From Gammaproteobacteria bacterium (GTDB taxonomy: Bacteria > Pseudomonadota > Gammaproteobacteria > DSM-16500), in assembly GCA_013287025.1 (NCBI GenBank), contig JABDEN010000032.1, forward strand, positions 1 through 18,369: a stretch of 18,369 nucleotides of DNA, written 5' to 3'. The notes below the pieces were generated by a model. It was not told the DNA's origin, did not search any database, and saw only the letters and a list, made by a program, of their open reading frames with translations. The number at the start of each line of letters is the position of its first letter. Positions within the stretch are counted from its first letter, which is position 1. A program made the position numbers and the translations under genes. Positions 6,393 to 13,793 of this stretch are shown piece by piece.

Positions 6393-6839
6393 CTATCCAC
6401 TATTCACTTTCATCATGACATATGGATTATAGGCTTCCGTTTTAAATCCGTATTTTTGGTACAGCCCATGCGCGTCTTCGGTCATCAAGAACCAACGGAA
6501 AATACCCTGCAATGAATAATGACTAAATAAGTACTTCATGAGCGCCTTTCCGACGCCCTTCCCCCGATGTTCATCATCGATAAAGACATCCCACAAAGAA
6601 GCGAATTCAGAATAATCCGTAATCACTCGAGAAAATCCTACTTGTTTTCCTTCATAAAAAACCCCAAAACATACCGAATTTTTAATAATAAAAGGAAATC
6701 GTTCTGCAGGAAGACCTGTCGAATATCGAGAAGGTGTACAGAGTAAATTATATACATATTGTAAATCAATTTTTTTCTTATTAGCTGAGAACGTGTATTC
6801 ACCAAAGTTTGCATCAGGATAAGTTCTTCGAAAACTCAT
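6393..6839 (-). CDS. GNAT family N-acetyltransferase
   Basis: A 148-residue single-domain acetyltransferase. Motif A, which binds the pyrophosphate of acetyl-CoA, is clear: LWDVFIDDEHRGKGVGKALM (82-101), with R92-G-K-G-V-G97 matching the R/Q-x-x-G-x-G/A signature. The preceding strand has VGFSRVITD (67-75), and the C-terminal part has HGLYQKYGFK (124-133), the usual motif B 'A-x-x-F-Y-x-x-x-G-F' turn. The substrate cannot be predicted; relatives acetylate small amines, antibiotics or proteins. AAGGA lies about 8 bases before the ATG. The gene stands alone, convergent with cvpA across the palindromic repeat and divergent from the lipoprotein gene. Confidence 0.85.
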   Translation of the reverse strand: MSFRRTYPDANFGEYTFSANKKKIDLQYVYNLLCTPSRYSTGLPAERFPFIIKNSVCFGVFYEGKQVGFSRVITDYSEFASLWDVFIDDEHRGKGVGKALMKYLFSHYSLQGIFRWFLMTEDAHGLYQKYGFKTEAYNPYVMMKVNSG

Positions 6840-6951
6840 ATGGGATCCTTGTATTGTGATCTTATTTTAATCATGTTTTGCTGGCGCGATTTATATTTAC
6901 AGTATAGAATAACTCGCTATTTTACGTAATCCAAACCTGGAGTAAAACCAT

Positions 6952-7410
6952 ATGAAAAGAATTTTCACATTAATTATTTGCTTAGTGGCATCTTTTAGCA
7001 TCATTGGATGTTCGAATATGTCTAAGCAAGATGTTGGAACGGTATCCGGCGGTGTAGTTGGCGGTCTTCTCGGCAGCCAATTCGGCGGTGGAACTGGAAA
7101 ATTATTAGCCATTGGCGCAGGCACCCTCGCAGGCGCATTGATCGGTGGATCCATTGGTAAATCGATGGACGAAACCGATAAATTGAAAACCCAACAAGCG
7201 TTAGAAACACAACCCGTTGGTCAACCCGCTTATTGGCAAAATGCCAAAACTGGTGCGCAATATACTGTCACCCCAACCAAAAACGTGACTGTGCATGGTA
7301 ATCGTTATTGCCGTGAATATCGTACCACCGCAGTGGTTGCAGGAAAAAATCAACAAATCTACGGCACCGCATGTCGTCAACCCGATGGCAGCTGGAAAGT
7401 CGTGAGCTAA
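6952..7410 (+). CDS. 17-kDa surface antigen-type lipoprotein with glycine-zipper domain
   Basis: A 152-residue outer-membrane lipoprotein. The signal peptide ends in a lipobox SIIGC with Cys20 as the lipidated residue. Next comes a glycine-zipper two-helix hairpin rich in GG and GxxxG, from GTVSGGVVGGLLGSQFGG (29-46) to LIGGSIGKSMD (63-73). The C-terminal domain carries YCREYRTT (118-125), IYGTACRQPDGSWKVV and Cys140, the pattern shared with the rickettsial 17-kDa antigen family. These proteins sit in the outer membrane and are thought to stabilise the envelope; the exact role is not known. TGGAG (6938-6942) precedes the ATG. A strong intrinsic terminator follows directly, so it is likely a single-gene transcript. 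Confidence 0.88.
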   Translation: MKRIFTLIICLVASFSIIGCSNMSKQDVGTVSGGVVGGLLGSQFGGGTGKLLAIGAGTLAGALIGGSIGKSMDETDKLKTQQALETQPVGQPAYWQNAKTGAQYTVTPTKNVTVHGNRYCREYRTTAVVAGKNQQIYGTACRQPDGSWKVVS

Positions 7411-7415
7411 AACTC

Positions 7416-7445
7416 AAAAAAGCCGGTTAACCCCGGCTTTTTTTT
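7416..7445 (+). terminator. Strong intrinsic terminator after the surface-antigen lipoprotein gene
   Basis: AAAAAAGCCGG (7416-7426) pairs perfectly with CCGGCTTTTTT (7433-7443) around a 6-base loop, and the T-run continues to 7445. It lies 5 bases after the lipoprotein stop codon. The symmetric A and T runs would allow it to work in both directions. Confidence 0.92.
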
Positions 7446-7469
7446 ATCAAAAACTTCTGGAAAATAAAA

Positions 7470-8336
7470 ATGATGAAAAAAATTGGCTTTATTGGTCTTG
7501 GCATTATGGGCAAACCCATGGCCAAAAATTTATTAAACGCAAAATTTCCACTTTATTTCTACACTCGACGTCCCGAGACAGAAACAGAATTCGTTGAAGC
7601 AGGCGCGATCGCTTGTAGCTCTCCCAAAGAACTCGCGTCGATGGTTGATGTCATGATTACGATGGTCCCCACAACACATGATGTGGAAGAAGTGATATTC
7701 GGTAAAAATGGGATTGTACATACCGCGACTCCCGGTTCGATCGTCATTGATATGAGCACGATTTCGGCTTCAGCCACCAAAAAATTCGCAGAAAAATTAG
7801 CGCAACATCAAATCGATATGTTAGATGCGCCGGTTTCAGGCGGTGAACAAGGTGCGATTAACGGTTCTTTATCCATCATGGTGGGTGGGAAGGAAGAGGT
7901 CCTATCAAAAGTTAAAAAAATATTTTCCGCAATGGGTAAACAAATCGTGCATATTGGTGATCATGGCGCCGGCCAAACCGCCAAAGCATGCAACCAAATC
8001 ATCATTGCAGAAACCATTATCGCCGTTGATGAAGCACTGCGCCTCGCCAAAAAATCTGGCGTTGATCCCGCAAAAGTGCGCGAGGCATTGCTTGGTGGTT
8101 TTGCTGCCAGTCGGGTGCTCGAAGTTCACGGCAAACGTATGTTAGACGGTAATTATGAACCCGGATTTAAAGCGAGTTTACATCGAAAAGACATGCATCT
8201 TGCATTAGATGAAGCACATCATGCAGGGGTTTACATACCTGCCGCAAAATATGCAATGCAATGCATTGATCAACTGGTTATGAAAGGTCATAGCAATCTC
8301 GATTCATCCGCAATTCATTTACTCACCGAGGAGTAA
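7470..8336 (+). CDS. garR: 2-hydroxy-3-oxopropionate (tartronate semialdehyde) reductase-type beta-hydroxyacid dehydrogenase
   Basis: A 288-residue NAD(P)-dependent beta-hydroxyacid dehydrogenase, closest in pattern to GarR/GlxR, which reduce tartronate semialdehyde to D-glycerate. The Rossmann dinucleotide motif is GFIGLGIMGKPMAKN (6-20). The substrate loop is LDAPVSGGEQGAINGSLSIM (118-137). The catalytic lysine is Lys172 in GAGQTAKACNQ (166-176), with Asn175 next to it. KDMHLALDEA (240-249) is the usual C-terminal helix motif. The related 3-hydroxyisobutyrate dehydrogenases share all of these, so the exact substrate is not certain; the gene symbol is my best match. Two ATG codons lie in tandem (7470 and 7473). 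The gene is followed after 6 bases by radA, whose Shine-Dalgarno GAGGAG lies within the last codons here, suggesting one transcript. Confidence 0.82.
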   Translation: MMKKIGFIGLGIMGKPMAKNLLNAKFPLYFYTRRPETETEFVEAGAIACSSPKELASMVDVMITMVPTTHDVEEVIFGKNGIVHTATPGSIVIDMSTISASATKKFAEKLAQHQIDMLDAPVSGGEQGAINGSLSIMVGGKEEVLSKVKKIFSAMGKQIVHIGDHGAGQTAKACNQIIIAETIIAVDEALRLAKKSGVDPAKVREALLGGFAASRVLEVHGKRMLDGNYEPGFKASLHRKDMHLALDEAHHAGVYIPAAKYAMQCIDQLVMKGHSNLDSSAIHLLTEE

Positions 8337-8342
8337 TTTTTC

Positions 8343-9704
8343 ATGGGGAAAACAAAAGTTTCCCATGCTTGCCAATCTTGTGGTGCCCAGTATCCGAAAT
8401 GGTCTGGGCAATGTTTAGGATGCGGTGCATGGAACACCATCGTTGAAGAAATCACACCTGTCATTCGTCACTCACGCCATCAGGGTTATACAGGACTTGA
8501 ACCTGCAATTATTAACATGTCTGATGTCGCGTTACACGATGAAGCGCGTTTATATACGGGCTTAAAAGAATTAGATCGTGTATTGGGTGGAGGCTTAGTT
8601 TTTGGATCCGTCGTTTTAATCGGTGGCGATCCCGGCATTGGCAAATCCACTTTACTCTTGCAAACACTTTGTCATTTAAGTCAATCTCAAAAAGTTTTAT
8701 ATGTCACCGGTGAAGAATCATTACAACAAGTCACGTTGCGCGCGCGACGTTTAAGTTTGCCCGAAGATAAATTATTGTTATTAGCAGATACGAATATTGA
8801 ACGTATTATTCAATGTGCGTTAAAAGAAAAACCTAGCGTTATTGTCATCGATTCTATTCAGACGGTGCATACTGATCTTTTGCCTTCAGCACCCGGTGCT
8901 GTGGGACAAGTTCGAGAAAGCGCCGCACAATTAGTGGCATTTGCAAAACAAACGAACGTCGCATTATTTTTAGTAGGGCATGTCACAAAAGAAGGAACGC
9001 TCGCAGGTCCTCGTGTGTTAGAACACATGGTCGATTGTGTTTTATATTTTGAAGGTGAGCAAGACAGTCGATATCGATTGATTCGTGCTGTTAAAAATCG
9101 TTTTGGCGCCGTCAACGAATTAGGAATTTTTGCAATGACGGATAAAGGATTGCGAGAGGTATCAAACCCTTCTGCGATTTTTTTATCTCGATACGAAAAT
9201 CCCGTTTCTGGCAGTGTGATTATGGCGACGAAAGAAGGATCGCGTCCTTTATTAGTGGAAGTCCAAGCACTCGTCGATCAAAGTCATATGGCAAATCCGA
9301 GACGCGTTTGTGTAGGTTTGGAAGCACCGCGTTTATCCATGTTACTTGCGGTGTTACATCGACATAGTGGTGTCACGACTTATGATCAAGACGTTTTTGT
9401 GAATGCCGTCGGTGGTGTTCGCATTACAGAAACGGGATCTGATCTCGCATTAATTTTAGCGGTACTTTCAAGTTTAAGAAATCGTCCCGTGCCACATGAG
9501 ACAATTATTTTTGGAGAAGTGGGTTTAGCAGGCGAAATCCGTCCGGTGCAAGGTGGTCAAGAACGTTTAAAAGAAGCGGCAAAACACGGATTTAAAACCG
9601 CCATCGTGCCGCATCATAATGCACCCAAAGAAACGATGGGGGATATGAAGATCTTAAGCGTGCAGACGTTGGGTGAGGCGGTGGAATATTTTAAAAATTT
9701 ATAA
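8343..9704 (+). CDS. radA: DNA repair protein RadA (Sms)
   Basis: RadA is a RecA-like, DnaB-like branch-migration helicase that helps process recombination intermediates. The 453 residues show the full family layout. An N-terminal C4 zinc finger (C10, C13, C24, C27; CQSCGAQYPKWSGQCLGCG) comes first. The Walker A motif is GGDPGIGKST (94-103), and Walker B ends in VIVID (166-170). The RadA-specific KNRFG motif is at 251-255. A Lon-protease-like C-terminal domain (about 280-453) contains GGVRITETGSDLA and GEVGLAGEIRPV but lacks protease activity in this family. GAGGAG (8328-8333) is the ribosome-binding site. The last 31 codons (9612-9704) recur in diverged form at 11577-11669, and the last 20 or so at about 14901-14963, on the same strand. 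radA itself appears intact. Confidence 0.97.
   Translation: MGKTKVSHACQSCGAQYPKWSGQCLGCGAWNTIVEEITPVIRHSRHQGYTGLEPAIINMSDVALHDEARLYTGLKELDRVLGGGLVFGSVVLIGGDPGIGKSTLLLQTLCHLSQSQKVLYVTGEESLQQVTLRARRLSLPEDKLLLLADTNIERIIQCALKEKPSVIVIDSIQTVHTDLLPSAPGAVGQVRESAAQLVAFAKQTNVALFLVGHVTKEGTLAGPRVLEHMVDCVLYFEGEQDSRYRLIRAVKNRFGAVNELGIFAMTDKGLREVSNPSAIFLSRYENPVSGSVIMATKEGSRPLLVEVQALVDQSHMANPRRVCVGLEAPRLSMLLAVLHRHSGVTTYDQDVFVNAVGGVRITETGSDLALILAVLSSLRNRPVPHETIIFGEVGLAGEIRPVQGGQERLKEAAKHGFKTAIVPHHNAPKETMGDMKILSVQTLGEAVEYFKNL
9612..9704 (+). repeat. radA 3'-end repeat, copy A (inside the intact gene)
   Basis: The reference copy: the last 31 codons of radA, HHNAPKETMGDMK... through EYFKNL and the stop. The final 51 bases (9654-9704) are identical to 14913-14963. 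Confidence 0.9.
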
Positions 9705-9741
9705 TTTTTTTGATGTTTAAACGGCCTGCAGTCTTTATTGT

Positions 9742-10656
9742 CTAATTATTCAAAAGTAATCGCAGCTTTTGAAACATCTCGTTTCGTTTTATTTTGCTCA
9801 TTTTCTTAATGTTTAAGATTTTCCACTGTAAGGATGGGAGTTTTTCTATACCTGACGGCATCAATGACCAATTAGGATCACCACTCTTTAATGATATTAA
9901 AAAGTTTTTTTCGTCATTAGACAAATCATTTAAAATGACGTTGATTAATTTAATCCTTGTTTGAGTAAGCTCTTCAGCTGTTATTTGCACTTTTGTCATT
10001 CCTGAAAATTGTTTGTTAAAATCATCCTGAAAATCGAATATTTTCGGATTTGGATTCAGCAATTCATGAATAGGTCTGTTGCTACTACAGAGGTATACAA
10101 TGAAAGCTTTTCGTATATCATCTGATAAACCTTGATTATCAAATAAATACTTAATATCAAACAAGTCACGTGGATGCTGACGATCTAATGCAGCACATAT
10201 TTTTCCGCCATAAATATCCGCTATAGAAAGTATTTTTACGCTAACATATTTTAAGAATTGATCTTGAGCTTGCTGACATAACTCATGAATTTCGCATTCA
10301 AAGACAGAACCCCTGATCACGAAGTTGGGTTCAATTTTAATATTTGCATCATCACGATATACAATTAATTTTGATAATTGCTTATCTTTAGTAAATAGTG
10401 CTTGTACTTGAAAATTATTATCTTCAAGGTTTTGCTTCATGAGCTGCATTTGCGATGTAATATTTTTTAAGAATATATTCCTGGGTTCAATGGGAAGATA
10501 TGTTAAATCAATATCTACACTCAATCTCGGCATATTACTTAAAAATAAATTGATTGCTGTTCCCCCTTTTAAAGCAAAACACTCAAATTCATTTATTATC
10601 GGTAAGACATCAAGTAATAAATTTACCTGATTCTGATAAATTGGATTAAATGACAA
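9742..10656 (-). CDS. AbiEii/AbiGii-type nucleotidyltransferase toxin
   Basis: A 304-residue nucleotidyltransferase of the AbiEii toxin family, the toxic half of type IV AbiE toxin-antitoxin systems that cause abortive infection and stabilise mobile DNA. The polymerase-beta-like core is visible: FALKGGTAINLF (27-38), with Gly-Gly at 31-32, then RLSVDIDLTYLP (44-55) carrying the metal-binding Asp48 and Asp50. The family motifs NIKIEPNFVIRGS (105-117) and DIYGGKICAALDRQHPRDLF (147-166) follow. The start is a TTG at 10656, placed 7 bases after a GAGG, and no ATG lies upstream of the GGT motif. It begins 2 bases after the AbiEi stop codon. Characterised AbiEii-family toxins modify tRNA acceptor ends; which target applies here is unknown. 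Confidence 0.88.
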   Translation of the reverse strand: MSFNPIYQNQVNLLLDVLPIINEFECFALKGGTAINLFLSNMPRLSVDIDLTYLPIEPRNIFLKNITSQMQLMKQNLEDNNFQVQALFTKDKQLSKLIVYRDDANIKIEPNFVIRGSVFECEIHELCQQAQDQFLKYVSVKILSIADIYGGKICAALDRQHPRDLFDIKYLFDNQGLSDDIRKAFIVYLCSSNRPIHELLNPNPKIFDFQDDFNKQFSGMTKVQITAEELTQTRIKLINVILNDLSNDEKNFLISLKSGDPNWSLMPSGIEKLPSLQWKILNIKKMSKIKRNEMFQKLRLLLNN

Positions 10657-10658
10657 TT

Positions 10659-11438
10659 TTATTCCTCTTTTATTTCAGGTAGCGAGAGCATATATTTTGC
10701 ATCATAATTGCCGCCACCATTTATAACACGTTTCCCATGGCCTAAATTTATTTTCTTTAAGTCTAATTTTATTAACCACGGGTGTCGTGAAAGTTCTGCC
10801 AAAAATAAAAAAAGACGTTTTACTTTAATTGAATGACACTGTTCTAATAACTGTTGTACGATAGAGGGACGTAATTGACCAAGATTTTGCATGAGCAGAA
10901 AGGCCTCATTTAATGCGACTTTATCATCACATAAAAATAAAACTTCCATAATTGCGCGTTCAGGCGCAGAGATTTTAATAGTAAAACCGTTTATGGATTT
11001 TTCTACGATCCCTAACTCTTTATCTGCAGCTTTGAATAAGGAACTGGTTTTTATATTTTGAAATTGTGCTCCATCCCATGTGTTCAAAACCCAAGAGGGG
11101 ATTTTGGTAGCATGAGTTGTAAATAAGATAATCTGATGCATTCCATGTGTTGGGATAAAATGTGCTCGGCCTATTAATTCTAAGGCAGTTTTTCCACCAA
11201 CATGTATAGATAAACAAAGCTGGCCTTGTAATGTCACTAAAACACCCTCCCACGATATCTTGTCACCTGTTTTTTTATAGGCCTTTGAACCGACTCGTTC
11301 TAGTAACCCTGTGCGTACATACCACCAGGTAAGCTTTGAAGAAATGCCATGCTCTTTAAGCCAAGAGCTTGTTAGAACCACCCCAGAGGGGGCGGAAATC
11401 ATAAAGTGGTTTAACTTTCTTTTGTTTTCTCTAGTCAT
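10659..11438 (-). CDS. AbiEi-type antitoxin/transcriptional regulator
   Basis: The 259-residue partner of the AbiEii toxin. The N-terminal winged helix has SGVVLTSSWLKEHGIS (18-33), then TWWYVRTGLLERVGSKAYKK (37-56), the usual DNA-binding domain of AbiEi. The larger C-terminal domain starts around GQLCLSIHVGGKTALELIG (72-90), with ISAPERAIMEVLFL (about 155-168) in the second half. In AbiE systems this protein represses its own operon by binding repeats upstream and neutralises the toxin without forming a stable complex (type IV). A perfect TATAAT lies on the minus strand at 11446-11451, only 7 bases before the ATG, and no Shine-Dalgarno is seen. The mRNA may therefore be leaderless or nearly so. 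The stop is followed at once by the toxin gene. Confidence 0.87.
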   Translation of the reverse strand: MTRENKRKLNHFMISAPSGVVLTSSWLKEHGISSKLTWWYVRTGLLERVGSKAYKKTGDKISWEGVLVTLQGQLCLSIHVGGKTALELIGRAHFIPTHGMHQIILFTTHATKIPSWVLNTWDGAQFQNIKTSSLFKAADKELGIVEKSINGFTIKISAPERAIMEVLFLCDDKVALNEAFLLMQNLGQLRPSIVQQLLEQCHSIKVKRLFLFLAELSRHPWLIKLDLKKINLGHGKRVINGGGNYDAKYMLSLPEIKEE

Positions 11439-11537
11439 ACTAGAAATTATAACATATTTATAAACTTTTATCCTTATTAGTTTATAATTATTTTAAAAAT
11501 TCTATTTATACTAGAATAATTATAAAAATTATAAACT
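11437..11537 (-). promoter_or_regulatory. AbiE promoter/operator region with repeats
   Basis: The AT-rich region before the AbiEi gene holds TATAAT (minus strand, 11446-11451). A 9-base direct repeat ATACTAGAA occurs at 11437-11445 and 11508-11516; its first copy lies between the -10 box and the start codon. An 11-bp inverted repeat AGTTTATAATT/AATTATAAACT is at 11479-11489 and 11527-11537. AbiEi proteins are known to bind upstream repeats. No good -35 box is visible. Confidence 0.45.
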
Positions 11538-11576
11538 CTACTTTTTTCAGAAAGATATGCTATTAAAAGAAGTTCT

Positions 11577-11669
11577 CATCATAATGCACCCAAAGAAACT
11601 ACGATGGATATGAAGATCTTAAGCGCGCAGACGTTGGGTGAGACGGTGGAGTATTTTAAAAATTTATAA
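11577..11669 (+). pseudogene. radA 3'-end repeat, copy B
   Basis: A headless copy of the last 31 codons of radA, exactly 93 bases like copy A and still in frame: HHNAPKETTMDMK... EYFKNL, stop. The junction to non-homologous sequence is sharp at 11576/11577. Near the start, two 3-base indels cancel so that the frame is kept. Later differences are GTG to GCG, GCG to ACG and GAA to GAG. The minus-strand ankyrin gene ends inside this copy, using its TTATAA as a stop codon. No start codon or upstream radA sequence is present, so it is a remnant, and probably marks the right edge of the AbiE module. Confidence 0.88.
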
Positions 11670-12551
11670 TTTTATTTTTTGGTATCCAATTGGCTTCATG
11701 AAATCATTGATAATCCCGACGAGTTCTTTAGGTACATAAAATAAAGGGTCAGTTCTTGTAAAAAAACTATTTTTAAAATGCGAGGAATATTCGATTTTTT
11801 CTTCAATAATTAGACCTCCTAAGAAAACTGATTCCACTTCTTTTTTTGATTTCTCGTAAGTATAATTTTTTAATATTTCCACGATATCAGCTCGTTTATT
11901 ACGAACTGCAAGATGCACTGGTGTACTTCCCTCTCTATTAACCGCATCAATCATCGCGCCATGGATCAGCAATTCCTTAATGATATCGATATGTCCTTTC
12001 AAAGCCGCTAAATGAAGTGGAGAGTCTTTATGTTGATTTGAAATATTAGCGTCAGCTTCAAAACGCAATAATTCACGTACGATTTCGACATCTTCAAAAC
12101 GCACGGCTTCGATAAGCAACGTTTCTTCATATTTTTCTCTAATTTTTTCATAGTACCAAAGCGTATAACGGAAAGGCTCCGTATGATCATATTTTTGATT
12201 AACATCATCACAATAAGGAATTAATTCTCGCAAACATTCGACATGATGATTTTGAATCGTCGCGATAAGTGCATCCAAGATAAGACCTTTTTTAATATAA
12301 ATCTCTGGTTTTTTATTTAATAATTCCCGTAGAATTTCTACATATCCAAAAGTTGCCGCGTGTATGAGAGCAGATGGATTTGATTTTGCACCACGTTTTA
12401 ATAATTCAATCGCGATTTCTAATTGGCCGTATAATACCGCATACAAAAGTGGGAGGTCTTCGGTAAATCGATCCAATTTTTTATCTGCGAAGGTAAGTAC
12501 AATTTCTAAATTACCGGTGGAAATGGCTGTAAGATATTCTCTATTAAACAT
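11664..12551 (-). CDS. Ankyrin-repeat protein, candidate effector
   Basis: A 295-residue protein with about six ankyrin repeats. The best are at 33-62 (LPLLYAVLYGQLEIAIELLK), 146-172 (LIEAVRFEDVEIVRELLRF), 176-205 (DSPLHLAALKGHIDIIKELL) and 209-232 (STPVHLAVRNKRADIVEIL). The middle repeats are degenerate. The C-terminus has DPLFYVPKELVGIINDFM (268-285), which loosely resembles the F-box-like or PRANC ends of ankyrin proteins in intracellular bacteria and poxviruses; this is weak evidence. I start at ATG 12551 because AAAGGAG lies 7 bases upstream; an ATG at 12581 precedes that site. It is the last gene of the borosin-like operon, 22 bases after the MFS gene. It may be an effector of host cells or an unrelated passenger. 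Its stop codon lies in radA copy B. Confidence 0.85.
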   Translation of the reverse strand: MFNREYLTAISTGNLEIVLTFADKKLDRFTEDLPLLYAVLYGQLEIAIELLKRGAKSNPSALIHAATFGYVEILRELLNKKPEIYIKKGLILDALIATIQNHHVECLRELIPYCDDVNQKYDHTEPFRYTLWYYEKIREKYEETLLIEAVRFEDVEIVRELLRFEADANISNQHKDSPLHLAALKGHIDIIKELLIHGAMIDAVNREGSTPVHLAVRNKRADIVEILKNYTYEKSKKEVESVFLGGLIIEEKIEYSSHFKNSFFTRTDPLFYVPKELVGIINDFMKPIGYQKIKL

Positions 12552-12573
12552 AATAAATCTCCTTTTATTTGTA

Positions 12574-13782
12574 TTATGCATATTTTTTGAAATAATTACA
12601 TACTAGAAAACAACATATTCCGACAACACCGAATGCATACCACAGCATTTCACTACCGTAATAAAAATAAATCTGTGAGCAGAAGACTGGGCCACAGATT
12701 GTTCCAAAAGCATATACCGCTTGATATGCACCAATTCGTTTTCCTTGATTTTTTTTTAATCCTTTTTCATAACAAATGAGTTGTGCAAGAGGAATAAATA
12801 ACATTTCTCCTGTTGTCCATAAGACACAAGAAATAATGGCCAAATAGAAAAACGAGGAAACATTTAAAATTAACATTCCAAAACCCATTAAAAAACCACC
12901 TATTCCAGTAAATAAAATTTTATTGGCTTTTTTAAGAAGATTTACTAAAGGCGCTTGGAATATAACAATTAACAAAGTATCTAAAATAAATAATATACTA
13001 ACCGCCTGAATACCTAGCTCTTTAAATGTATTTTGTATGAATATTGGATATGTTGTTCCAAGCTGAGCTATCATTATTCCAATAAAAAAAACAAATATTA
13101 ATATTACTAATAAAACTTTTTTATTGTAAGTAAATGATTTTGATTCCACATCGCTAGATATATGCTGAATATTTTCTGCTTCTGGTGTACCACTATTTGT
13201 GACAAAAATTACCGCCGAAATAAAAAAAATCACACCAGATAAAATTAATAATAAAGAGAAATGATTTTTAGCAAACAACCCAATAATCGTACCAGAAATC
13301 CCTAAACCTGCATTTGAGGCAACTCGCATTATATTTAATATTTTTAATCTCAATTCTGATTGTTGTTGCGCATGGTGTAATATCCAACAATTTATTGAAG
13401 TTTTAAAACTATAGGCTGAAATCCCAATAATAAATAAATTTATCGCAAGTATAAAAACCGAATGAAGATAAATTAATGCTATAAATCCCATCGCTTGTAA
13501 TAATAGGCTTATTTTGACAACAATATGAGGCAAAATGGTATCTGATAATTTTCCACCAATAAGAGAGCCCATTACCGTACCAAATCCATAACTTGAAATT
13601 ATGAATCCTGCAATTTTAATACTTAACGCTAAATTATTAACAAAATATATAGAAAGAAAAAAAATTATTCCGCCGGCAACTGCATCAATAAATATTAATA
13701 AAAAACCTAACCAACATATTTTGGGTAATCCTTTATAATTATTAAAATATTTCTGAATTGTTATCCATAAAAAATTTAACAT
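12574..13782 (-). CDS. MFS transporter, probable exporter of the borosin-like operon
   Basis: A 402-residue, very hydrophobic protein with about 12 membrane segments, split by a polar central loop near 205-225 (GTPEAENIQHISSDVESKS). The MFS motif between helices 2 and 3 is present as GSLIGGKLSD (72-81). Helix 4-5 features such as NIMRVASNAGLGISG and the late GKRIGAYQAVYAFGTICGP match drug-efflux-type members. The gene lies 11 bases after the methyltransferase gene on the same strand, so export of the modified peptide, or resistance to it, is a reasonable inference. It could also be an unrelated small-molecule transporter. Codon use is strongly AT-biased, similar to its operon neighbours and more so than the radA region. 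Confidence 0.82.
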   Translation of the reverse strand: MLNFLWITIQKYFNNYKGLPKICWLGFLLIFIDAVAGGIIFFLSIYFVNNLALSIKIAGFIISSYGFGTVMGSLIGGKLSDTILPHIVVKISLLLQAMGFIALIYLHSVFILAINLFIIGISAYSFKTSINCWILHHAQQQSELRLKILNIMRVASNAGLGISGTIIGLFAKNHFSLLLILSGVIFFISAVIFVTNSGTPEAENIQHISSDVESKSFTYNKKVLLVILIFVFFIGIMIAQLGTTYPIFIQNTFKELGIQAVSILFILDTLLIVIFQAPLVNLLKKANKILFTGIGGFLMGFGMLILNVSSFFYLAIISCVLWTTGEMLFIPLAQLICYEKGLKKNQGKRIGAYQAVYAFGTICGPVFCSQIYFYYGSEMLWYAFGVVGICCFLVCNYFKKYA

Positions 13783-13793
13783 ATTTTAATTTA

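Noticed and set aside
6897..7210. Minus-strand ORFs opposite the surface-antigen lipoprotein gene
   Set aside because: They are antisense shadows with proline-rich composition mirroring the glycine zipper, and have no recognisable domain.
7825..8145. Alternative-frame 106-aa ORF inside the garR-like gene
   Set aside because: It overlaps a strongly supported coding frame and shows no family pattern.
9705..9741. T-run and GTTTAAAC palindrome after radA as a terminator
   Set aside because: The palindrome is only 8 bases with no loop and the T-run precedes it, so it does not form a convincing intrinsic terminator.
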